Positions 1 to 5,185 of a stretch of 5,185 bases of DNA are shown piece by piece. The notes under the pieces are model-generated. The model worked only from the letters and a program-made list of their open reading frames with translations, did not search any database and was not told the DNA's origin. This DNA comes from UA16 sp965661575 (GTDB taxonomy: Bacteria > Bacteroidota > Bacteroidia > Flavobacteriales_D > Sanyastnellaceae). The position numbers were made by a program, and so were the translations under genes. Position 1 is the stretch's first letter; each line of letters starts with the position of its first letter. The stretch is taken from assembly GCA_965661575.1 (NCBI GenBank), contig CBFIEJ010000068.1:1-5185 (forward strand), written 5' to 3'.

Positions 1-438
1 TCCTTCCGTCAAGGTCATCGCAATCCACTCAGTAGGAATAGACTTTCGTTTGCGAATAGGTGGAATGCGTTCATCAATATTAGGCGGGGAGGCAGTCCTC
101 GCAGAACATCGCTTCGTAAGATGCCGTCGCTTTTTAATTCGAAGCTCCATAGGCGCCATCAAGGATTCAATATGCCCCTTGGTAGCGCTACCTTCGACTT
201 GCACATGATATGTTCGGGGGTGGCCATGACTTGGTTCTAAAAGCTCTTGAATGAGACGTGCATCATTCGAAAGCAGGAGGAGCCCTTCTGAATCACGATC
301 CAACCGTCCAACAGGATAAACATCCCTTGGAAGCTCCAAACCCAATGAACCTAGACCGGGATTTCCTCCTTCATCCGTGAATTGGCTGAGCACTCCAAAA
401 GGCTTGTGGAGTGCATAACAGGCTGGCATTAAATTCAT
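1..438 (-). CDS. rluE: RluE-type 23S rRNA pseudouridine synthase, 3' part cut off by the window edge
   Basis: This gene encodes a pseudouridine synthase of the RsuA/RluB/E/F family; E. coli RluE modifies U2457 of 23S rRNA. The first 146 codons are visible and the frame is open to base 1. The N-terminus shows LHKPFGVLSQFTDEGG (residues 10-25), matching the KP-x-x-VL-x-QFTDE strand of RluE. The catalytic-loop motif GRLDRDSEGLLLLSND follows at 44-59, with D47 as the expected nucleophilic aspartate. RTYHVQVEG (75-83) and PPIRKRKSIPTEW (126-138) are also RluE-like, and TLTEG at the edge is where the family continues into the NRQVRRM motif. There is no separate S4 domain, as in RluE. I chose the ATG at 438 because its ATGA overlaps the stop of the upstream lipoprotein gene and an in-frame TGA lies directly before it; the in-frame ATG at 429 is an equally plausible start. 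Expected full length is about 180-200 residues, so roughly a quarter is missing. Family assignment is firm; the exact target uridine is inferred from RluE. Confidence 0.9.
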   Translation of the reverse strand, partial: MNLMPACYALHKPFGVLSQFTDEGGNPGLGSLGLELPRDVYPVGRLDRDSEGLLLLSNDARLIQELLEPSHGHPRTYHVQVEGSATKGHIESLMAPMELRIKKRRHLTKRCSARTASPPNIDERIPPIRKRKSIPTEWIAMTLTEG

Positions 439-1544
439 TCAACCCAGTCAGTTACAAATACATTTGTATTTCGGGTGCGCCCATTGTTGCGATTCGATGA
501 AAAAGCCAGTCGCTTTCCATCGGGAGAAAACATGGGAAAGGAATCAAAGGCAGAGTCAAAAGAAATTTGCTCTAGCCCTGTTCCATCTACATTGATCATG
601 AAGATATTGAAAGGGAACCCCCCTGTATGGTGGTTGCTTGAAAACAATACTTTCTCACCGCTAGGATGAAAAAAAGGAGCCCAATTTGCACCACCCAAGT
701 CCGTCAATTGTCGTGCATTAGAACCATCCGCGTTAGCAATGTACAATTCCATCGAAGTAGGCTCTACAAGCCCATCCTTCAAGAGTTCAGTATAATGCTT
801 CACTTCAGATGGCTCAGTCGGTCGACTCGCACGCCAAATCAATTGAGTGCCGTCAGGCGAGAAAAACGCACCGCCATCATACCCTAACTCAGCCGTCACC
901 TGGACAACATCTGAACCATCCAAGCGGCACGTGTAGAGTTCAAGATCTCCGCTTCGGGTGCTTGTAAAGACCATGCGGTCGCCACGAGGACTGACCGTTG
1001 CTTCGGCATCATAACCAGGCAAGTCTGTCAATTGTGCAACCTGTTCGCCCTTCAAATCGTAGGTGAAAATATCGTACCCTTCATAAATAGGCCAGACGTA
1101 TTCACCCTTTGGCCCACGTGGTGGAACTGCTGGGCAAAGCGAGTCTGCCAGGTGGGTTGAGGCGAACACAACGGTCGAATCTCCAGGCATGTAGTAGGCG
1201 CAAGTGGTGCGACCTAGACCATTGGAGATTTGCTCTGGAGGAGCGGAAGACGGAGTGAACTCTTCGTCCAATTCCATTACAAATATTTGATCACACCCAG
1301 TTCCCCAACTGGGGTTGTTGGCTTGAAAAACGAGTTGATCATTGCCAAATGACCAATAGGCCTCGGCATTGTCTCCGCCAAAAGTCAATTGACGCAAATT
1401 CGTGAAATGAGACTCTTCAGCATAGCCCAAATCGCCTTGCACAGGAGCAATCGAGTCTGTTTTGTCGTCTGTGGGCTTGGAGGTTTCTGCGCACCCTGAA
1501 AGAGCAAGGAACAAAATAAAAGTCCAACAGGTTATTTTTTTCAT
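435..1544 (-). CDS. TolB-like (PD40) beta-propeller lipoprotein
   Basis: This gene encodes a 369-residue exported protein. The N-terminus MKKITCWTFILFLALSGC is a lipoprotein signal peptide with lipobox LSGC, so the mature protein should start at the lipidated C18, followed by an acidic and Thr/Ser-rich linker to about residue 45. The rest is a chain of WD40-like/PD40 propeller blades. Repeats of the form SPDG-x-x-LxF-SxR and DG-x-x-x-x-QLT recur: RQLTFGGDNAEAYWSF (51-66), SPRGDRMVFTSTRSGDLELY (185-204), SPDGTQLIWRASRP (229-242), HPSGEKVLFSSN (293-304) and SPDGKRLAFSSNR (340-352). This is the fold of TolB and of the propeller of prolyl oligopeptidases, but there is no TolB N-terminal domain and no hydrolase domain. 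It is therefore probably a binding or scaffold protein of the periplasm or outer membrane; its ligand is unknown. It is divergent from the M28 peptidase gene and overlaps the following rluE by 4 nt. The start is fixed by the signal peptide; no Shine-Dalgarno sequence is visible. Confidence 0.85.
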   Translation of the reverse strand: MKKITCWTFILFLALSGCAETSKPTDDKTDSIAPVQGDLGYAEESHFTNLRQLTFGGDNAEAYWSFGNDQLVFQANNPSWGTGCDQIFVMELDEEFTPSSAPPEQISNGLGRTTCAYYMPGDSTVVFASTHLADSLCPAVPPRGPKGEYVWPIYEGYDIFTYDLKGEQVAQLTDLPGYDAEATVSPRGDRMVFTSTRSGDLELYTCRLDGSDVVQVTAELGYDGGAFFSPDGTQLIWRASRPTEPSEVKHYTELLKDGLVEPTSMELYIANADGSNARQLTDLGGANWAPFFHPSGEKVLFSSNHHTGGFPFNIFMINVDGTGLEQISFDSAFDSFPMFSPDGKRLAFSSNRNNGRTRNTNVFVTDWVE

Positions 1545-1553
1545 GATTCTGAC

Positions 1554-1571
1554 GAATTTTGCGCAAAAGTA
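1554..1571. promoter_or_regulatory. Candidate divergent promoter pair centred on a 12-bp palindrome
   Basis: The 34-bp gap between the two lipoprotein genes contains the perfect palindrome TTTTGCGCAAAA (1557-1568). On the minus strand the bases from 1571 to 1564 read TACTTTTG, an exact match to the Bacteroidota -7 element TAnnTTTG, suitably placed about 20 bases before the start at 1544. On the plus strand 1554-1561 read GAATTTTG, which differs only at the first position, and would drive the peptidase gene with a very short leader. The -33 element is weak: on the minus strand the nearest suitable TTG is only about 14 bases from the -7 box rather than the usual 17-23, and none is clear on the plus strand. 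The palindrome might also be an operator. This is motif reading only. Confidence 0.35.
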
Positions 1572-1578
1572 AACTTCA

Positions 1579-2859
1579 ATGCAAGCAATACCTTCTAGTT
1601 TTTGTCAGGTTTTTGTTGTTTTCTCCGCACTCAGTTTTGGAGTGTTCTCATGCGGACCTCATGAAAATGACAGAAACTTCAATGCGATGAGCATCGCCTC
1701 GCATGTCCAAGACCTTTCATCCGACATCATGGAAGGAAGGGAGACGGGCAAGCCTGGCGAAGCATACGCAAGTGCTTGGATTGATTCAGTTTTTGACTCG
1801 CAAGGATTGCTGCCATTTGGAGAAGAAGGCTCCTTCCAGCCCTTCCAATACAAACCGCATCCGCCTCTGCAAATGCATGGATATGGAGATTCCACGTCAT
1901 TGGGAATGGCCTTGGTTCACGAAATCAACGGGAAGAATGTCTTGTATGCCCTGCCTCAGGAAAACAAACGCTGGGGAATTGTTGGTGCCCATTACGATCA
2001 CCTTGGATACGGAGACGAAAATTCGCTTTTTCGAGGAGAACCGGAAATCCACAATGGAGCTGACGACAATGCTTCAGGTGTCGCAGGCATGCTAGCGCTA
2101 AGCCAAAGCTTTGCGAAGTCCAACGGTCAGAAATCCATGCTATTCGCTGCATTTTCTGGAGAAGAAAAGGGTCTGTGGGGATCCAATCAGTTTTGCAAGT
2201 CACCGACTATCCCTTTGGATTCGGTGTCCTACATGATCAACTTTGATATGATTGGAAGGTTGCGAGGCGATACGCTCGCCGTATACGGCACCGGTACGTC
2301 GCCTCGTTGGATGGAGCTTCTGGAAGAATGCAATGAAGAAGGTTTTGTGTTTGTTCCAAGCGAGAGTGGCGTTGGTCCTAGCGACCACACATCTTTCTAC
2401 CTCGAAGACATACCTGTTCTTCACTTTTTCACTGGACAACATCCCGATTATCACAAACCAAGTGATACGGCTGAGAAAATAAATTACGACGGTATTTTCC
2501 GCATCGTAAATTTTGTCGAACGGTTGATCAGAAGGCTTGACGCAGAAGAAGAGTGGGTCTTCACTGCCACCAAAGACCAAGATGAAGAGAGCACGCCAAG
2601 TTTCAAGGTAACTTTGGGAGTGATTCCTGATTACCTTTATTCAGGAATTGGCATGAGAATTGACGGTGTTTCAGATGATCGACCCGCTGCAATTGCAGGT
2701 CTGATCAGAGGTGATGTCGTTTTGCAAATAGACACAGTCACTGTAACTGACATGATGAGTTACATGACAGCATTGAGTTTGTTTGAACCTGGAGCTGCAT
2801 CATTAGTAACCATTGAACGCAATGGTCAACGAGAACAGAAGACTGTTATTTGGGATTGA
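1579..2859 (+). CDS. Exported M28-family zinc aminopeptidase with C-terminal PDZ domain
   Basis: This gene encodes a 426-residue metallopeptidase that should release N-terminal amino acids from peptides in the cell envelope, using two zinc ions. The N-terminus is hydrophobic and ends in VFSC (C25), a relaxed lipobox, so it is probably a lipoprotein, although the signal peptide oddly has no Lys or Arg. The complete M28 metal site can be read: H138 in GAHYDHLGYG, D162 (bridging) in HNGADDNASGVAG, the general base E195 and ligand E196 in FSGEEKGLWGS, D223 in INFDMIG, and H292 in PDYHKPSDT. No protease-associated insert is seen. Residues about 340-424 form a PDZ-like domain (YSGIGMRIDGV, then PAAIAGLIRGDVVLQID), which in such peptidases may bind substrate or partners. 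The start is the first ATG after an in-frame TAA at 1570. It is divergent from the propeller lipoprotein gene, and rnpB begins 3 nt after the stop. Family and catalytic competence are secure; the substrate is unknown. Confidence 0.93.
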   Translation: MQAIPSSFCQVFVVFSALSFGVFSCGPHENDRNFNAMSIASHVQDLSSDIMEGRETGKPGEAYASAWIDSVFDSQGLLPFGEEGSFQPFQYKPHPPLQMHGYGDSTSLGMALVHEINGKNVLYALPQENKRWGIVGAHYDHLGYGDENSLFRGEPEIHNGADDNASGVAGMLALSQSFAKSNGQKSMLFAAFSGEEKGLWGSNQFCKSPTIPLDSVSYMINFDMIGRLRGDTLAVYGTGTSPRWMELLEECNEEGFVFVPSESGVGPSDHTSFYLEDIPVLHFFTGQHPDYHKPSDTAEKINYDGIFRIVNFVERLIRRLDAEEEWVFTATKDQDEESTPSFKVTLGVIPDYLYSGIGMRIDGVSDDRPAAIAGLIRGDVVLQIDTVTVTDMMSYMTALSLFEPGAASLVTIERNGQREQKTVIWD

Positions 2860-2862
2860 AAT

Positions 2863-3201
2863 AAATAATGAGACTTCATCGCTCCTTCACAGGAGAGGAA
2901 AGTCCGGACAACGCAGGGCACCGTACTTCTCGAAAGGAAGGCATGTTTTACATGACAGAGAGTGCTGCAGAAATTTACACCGCCGATGGTGCCTCCTCGA
3001 GGCACACAGGTAAGGGTGAAAAGGTGAGGTAAGAGCTCACCAGCGACAAAGTGATTTGTCGGCTTGGGTAAACCTTGCGGGTTGCAAGATCGCATAGGCT
3101 GACGCCGAGGATGGCCCCGTCCGAGTCAGTGGGTTGATTGCTTAGATAAATGATGAAGCACCTTTGTAGGTGAACAGAATCCGGCTTATCACTCATTATT
3201 T
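2863..3201 (+). ncRNA. rnpB: RNase P RNA, bacterial type A
   Basis: This is the catalytic RNA of ribonuclease P, which with the RnpA protein removes the 5' leader of tRNA precursors. The ends are set by the closing helix P1: 2863-2872 pairs perfectly over 10 bp with 3192-3201. Conserved core sequences follow the E. coli order: GAGGAAAGTCCGGAC (2895-2909), ACAGAGAG and ACCGCCGATGG around 2955-2989, CAGGTAAGGGTGAAAAGGTG from 3007, GGTAAACC near 3067, TAGATAAATGATG from 3143, and ACAGAATCCGGCTTAT (3174-3189). Helix P4 forms between 2900-2907 and 3181-3187 with the universal bulged uridine at 2903. Local hairpins are clear: P3 (CTCC/GGAG near 2882-2895), P12 (2989-2995/2999-3005), GGTGAG/CTCACC (3023-3028/3036-3041), and one with a GTGA tetraloop (3045-3050/3055-3060). 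At about 339 nt it is a little shorter than the E. coli RNA (377 nt), mainly in peripheral helices. No hairpin terminator follows; only a T-rich stretch does. Confidence 0.98.
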
Positions 3202-3220
3202 GGTTTAACTATAGGTATTG

Positions 3221-3260
3221 CATTTTTTTCTGTTTTTTTCTGTTTTTTTCTGTTTTTTCA
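3221..3260. repeat. Four T-tracts in exact 10-bp phase
   Basis: The unit TGTTTTTTTC is repeated in tandem with slight variation at the ends (first unit CA instead of TG, last unit six Ts and ending CA). The T-runs lie at 3223-3229, 3233-3239, 3243-3249 and 3253-3258. Runs of A/T of 5 or more repeated once per helical turn are known to give strong intrinsic DNA curvature. The array sits between the 3' end of rnpB (20 bp away) and the start of the next gene (about 24 bp away). It could therefore bend the promoter region of that gene, and in the rnpB transcript it would be a U-rich 3' tail. Either role is inference; the repeat itself is read directly. Confidence 0.9.
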
Positions 3261-3283
3261 ATGACGTCGTGTATATTCGAACC

Positions 3284-3835
3284 ATGAATTCTATGATCTT
3301 GTCAGATTTAGAGCGCACCGATTTAGTTACGTTCTACGAAGCGCAAAGACACAGGCTCAACGCCGAGCTGAAACATGTAGAATCATTTCTGCGAAAATTG
3401 CATGGTCAGAACACTGACAGCGAGACCGGTGTCCTTCTAACACTAAAAGGAAAGAAGGCGAAAAAACGTGGACCTAAAAGTGTTTGGGGTAAGTTCATAC
3501 TCGAGGAACTCGAATTGCATGATACTCCGCTGCGCTACAGTGATTTGATCCAACTTGCGATGGAAAAACACGGGAAGGACGCCTCCGACATGTCAAAAGT
3601 TCGTGCAAGCATCTTAAACAGTGCTTTTCGGTTGAGAGCTATTCAAGGGAAAATCACAACCGTTGGCGAAGAAGGAAAAAAGGATAAATTCATTGTCCTC
3701 CGTCAGTGGGTCTCTGATGACGGCGGCATAAGAGAGAATGATTTAAAATGGCTTGCCGCAAATCATGATTTTTATCCAAAAACAGTTGACACATCTGGTC
3801 TTCCTCAACCGCGCTATGCCGAAGACATTGACTGA
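3284..3835 (+). CDS. Putative DNA-binding protein: helical N-terminus, basic AT-hook-like stretch, HARE-HTH-like winged helix
   Basis: This 183-residue protein is soluble, with no signal peptide or membrane segment, and I do not recognise a named gene. Residues 8-40 are charged and look helical, possibly a coiled coil (LSDLERTDLVTFYEAQRHRL onward). Residues 55-65 are very basic (KGKKAKKRGPK); the RGP core with flanking lysines resembles an AT-hook or nuclear-type DNA-contacting linker. Residues 67-142 fit the pattern of a HARE-HTH/winged-helix domain: a first helix (WGKFILEELE), the PLRYSDLIQLAM motif at 82-93, a recognition-type helix (VRASILNSAFRL, 106-117) and a terminal wing ending in KDKFIVLRQW (133-142). 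The tail (143-183) is acidic and probably disordered. I took ATG 3284 as the start, with ATG 3293 as an alternative; extending upstream only adds a Phe-rich translation of the T-tracts. It is followed 24 bp later by a hairpin terminator, so it is probably a single-gene unit. DNA binding is inference from motif resemblance. Confidence 0.75.
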   Translation: MNSMILSDLERTDLVTFYEAQRHRLNAELKHVESFLRKLHGQNTDSETGVLLTLKGKKAKKRGPKSVWGKFILEELELHDTPLRYSDLIQLAMEKHGKDASDMSKVRASILNSAFRLRAIQGKITTVGEEGKKDKFIVLRQWVSDDGGIRENDLKWLAANHDFYPKTVDTSGLPQPRYAEDID

Positions 3836-3859
3836 ACTGATATTTAAATAGTCTCATTA

Positions 3860-3896
3860 AAGCAAAAGAGGGCCTCACTGAGGCCCTCTTTTGCTT
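3860..3896. terminator. Bidirectional intrinsic terminator between convergent genes
   Basis: A perfect 17-bp inverted repeat, 3860-3876 with 3880-3896, leaves a loop of only 3 bases (ACT). The stem has a GC-rich tip (GAGGGCCTC) and an A/T base (AAAAG paired with CTTTT), so the transcript from either strand ends the stem in a U-rich run. It lies 24 bp after the stop of the plus-strand gene at 3835 and 20 bp after the stop of minus-strand pruA at 3917, exactly where a shared terminator is expected. Confidence 0.9.
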
Positions 3897-3916
3897 ACTT
3901 CAATTTGCGTTGAAGA

Positions 3917-5185
3917 TCACTCCGACATGAATGGATAACTGTAATGCCGGGCGGGCACAAGGGTTTCCTTAATTGTCCGAGCACTGGTCCATCTCCACAA
4001 GTTTAAAACACTCCCAGCTTTATCGTTTGTTCCTGAACCTCTCGCACCGCCAAATGGCTGCTGACCAACAGCAGCTCCTGTAGGCTTATCATTGACGTAA
4101 AAATTACCTGCGGCATGCTCCAGGCGACGAGTCGCACGGTCAATGACGTTGCGGTCTTTCGCAAAAACAGCTCCTGTGAGTGCATATTCCCCTGTCGAAT
4201 CGACTAGATCCATGGCCCCTTCAAAATCGGCGTCATCGTAAATGTAGATGGTCAATACAGGGCCAAAAATCTCCTCGACCATGGTTGTAGATTTTGGAGT
4301 TTTCGAAAGAACCACAGTTGGCGCCACGAAATAACCACACGATTTATCGCACTCTCCGCCGATGAGAATCTCAGCATCTTCGCTCGCCTTGACGCCTTCA
4401 ATGTAGGACTCGATTTTATCGAAAGACCGCTCATCAATCACAGCCGTGATGAAATTCTTGAAATCTTCCGGCGACCCCATCTTCAATTCGGAAACGTAGG
4501 CCAGGAGCTTCGGCTTAAGAGCAGTCCACATGCTCTTTGGAATGTATGCTCGACTTGCAGCACTGCATTTTTGGCCTTGAAACTCGAAGGCTCCACGCAC
4601 AAGCCCGGTAACAACTTCATCGACATTGGCAGAAGCGTGCGCGAGAACAAAGTCTTTGCCTCCGGTCTCCCCGACAATGCGAGGATAATTGCGATAGCGA
4701 TCAATGTTATTTCCGATTTCTTTCCAGACATGCCGAAACACACCCGTAGAACCCGTGAAATGTAACCCTGCAAAATCAGGGTGCTTAAACACGACCTCGC
4801 CTGCAACAGGACCGTCACACGTAACCAAATTGATGACCCCATCCGGCAAACCCGCTTCTCGAAAAACCTCCATGATCACCTGAGCACTATAAACTTGGGT
4901 GTCCGCTGGTTTCCACACAATAACATTGCCCATAAGAGCCGGCGCTGCGCAAAGATTTCCCGCAATGGCAGTGAAATTAAACGGGGTTATGGCAAACACG
5001 AATCCTTCCAACCCTCGGTACTCCATGCGGTTCCAGATCCCTTCAGCGCTTTCAGGTTGAACCGCCTGGATTTCTTGGAGGAAGTGAGCGTTGAATCGCA
5101 AAAAGTCAATGAATTCACATGCCGCATCAATCTCTGCTTGGTAAATGTTTTTCGACTGCGCCAACATCGTAGCTGCATTGATTTT
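3917..5185 (-). CDS. pruA: Delta-1-pyrroline-5-carboxylate dehydrogenase, N-terminus beyond the window edge
   Basis: This gene encodes the second enzyme of proline catabolism: it oxidises glutamate 5-semialdehyde (from pyrroline-5-carboxylate) to glutamate with NAD+ in the cytoplasm. The visible 422 residues are the C-terminal part of a protein that is about 540 long in this ALDH4-type family, so about 120 residues are missing. The frame is open to the right edge, reading KINAATMLAQSK with no stop, so the ATG at 5167 is an internal methionine. Numbering from the edge, the NAD-binding part has TPFNFTAIAGN (67-77) and VWKPADT (90-96). FTGSTGVF (143-150) follows, the catalytic-pocket Glu is E173 in VGETGGKDF, and the nucleophile is C207 in GQKCSAASR. 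EEIFGPVL (305-312) and the P5CDH-typical PFGGARGSGTNDKAG (377-391) come next. The GQKCSA-SR context separates it from general aldehyde dehydrogenases. No proline dehydrogenase domain is fused. It ends at the shared hairpin terminator; its promoter is outside the window. Confidence 0.95.
   Translation of the reverse strand, partial: KINAATMLAQSKNIYQAEIDAACEFIDFLRFNAHFLQEIQAVQPESAEGIWNRMEYRGLEGFVFAITPFNFTAIAGNLCAAPALMGNVIVWKPADTQVYSAQVIMEVFREAGLPDGVINLVTCDGPVAGEVVFKHPDFAGLHFTGSTGVFRHVWKEIGNNIDRYRNYPRIVGETGGKDFVLAHASANVDEVVTGLVRGAFEFQGQKCSAASRAYIPKSMWTALKPKLLAYVSELKMGSPEDFKNFITAVIDERSFDKIESYIEGVKASEDAEILIGGECDKSCGYFVAPTVVLSKTPKSTTMVEEIFGPVLTIYIYDDADFEGAMDLVDSTGEYALTGAVFAKDRNVIDRATRRLEHAAGNFYVNDKPTGAAVGQQPFGGARGSGTNDKAGSVLNLWRWTSARTIKETLVPARHYSYPFMSE

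Noticed and set aside
2813..3196. Open frames of 66-89 codons on both strands across 2813-3196.
   Set aside because: They overlap the RNase P RNA, whose conserved core and helices explain the sequence fully; the translated products show no protein-like motifs.
3272..3279. TATATTCG as a TAnnTTTG promoter element for the 3284 gene.
   Set aside because: It has a mismatch in the TTTG part and would put the transcript start at or after the ATG at 3284; there is no convincing -33 element. It remains possible only if the ATG at 3293 is used.
3218..3283. A TTG start at 3218 would add a Phe-rich N-terminus (HFFLFFSVFFCFF) that looks like a membrane segment to the 3284 gene.
   Set aside because: These residues are only the translation of the 10-bp T-tract repeat; the soluble charged protein has good ATG starts at 3284 and 3293.
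3850..3859. AGTCTCATTA is the reverse complement of the 5' end of rnpB (2866-2875), suggesting antisense pairing or a duplicated fragment.
   Set aside because: A 10-base match on either strand is expected many times by chance in a window of this size, and nothing around it is shared.
5165..5167. ATG at 5167 as the true start of the dehydrogenase.
   Set aside because: The frame stays open to the window edge and reads KINAATMLAQSK, the interior sequence expected in this family, so the start lies outside the window.
4003..5178. Several open frames of 60-119 codons within 4003-5178 on both strands.
   Set aside because: All lie inside pruA, whose full set of aldehyde dehydrogenase motifs is in one continuous frame; the others are shadow frames.

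Overview
The window reads as chromosomal DNA of a member of the Bacteroidota, most likely a Flavobacteriales-type marine or freshwater bacterium. The grounds are the RNase P RNA type, two Bacteroidota-style lipoproteins, the absence of clear Shine-Dalgarno sequences before the starts, and a TAnnTTTG-type promoter element. This placement is inference from sequence character, not from a database match.

Layout, left to right. Bases 1-438 (minus) hold the N-terminal 146 codons of an RluE-type 23S rRNA pseudouridine synthase that runs off the left edge. It overlaps by 4 nt (ATGA) the end of a minus-strand gene at 435-1544 for a TolB/PD40-like beta-propeller lipoprotein. A 34-bp divergent gap with a TTTTGCGCAAAA palindrome separates that gene from a plus-strand gene at 1579-2859, which encodes an exported M28-family zinc aminopeptidase with a C-terminal PDZ domain. 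Three bases after its stop begins the RNase P RNA gene rnpB (2863-3201), recognisable in full from its closing P1 stem to the conserved core. Next come four T-tracts spaced exactly 10 bp apart (3221-3260), and then a 183-residue protein (3284-3835) with a coiled-coil-like N-terminus, a basic AT-hook-like stretch and a probable winged-helix domain of the HARE-HTH kind. A 17-bp perfect hairpin (3860-3896) serves as a two-way terminator between this gene and the convergent minus-strand pruA (3917-5185), the proline-catabolic delta-1-pyrroline-5-carboxylate dehydrogenase, which is cut by the right edge at its N-terminus.

Most of the window is housekeeping: rRNA modification, tRNA 5' processing, proline breakdown and cell-envelope peptide handling. 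The two lipoproteins form a divergent pair that could act together in the envelope, but this is only suggested by position. I see no mobile element, CRISPR array, defence system or toxin module. The least understood items are the small putative DNA-binding protein and the phased T-tract array in front of it.
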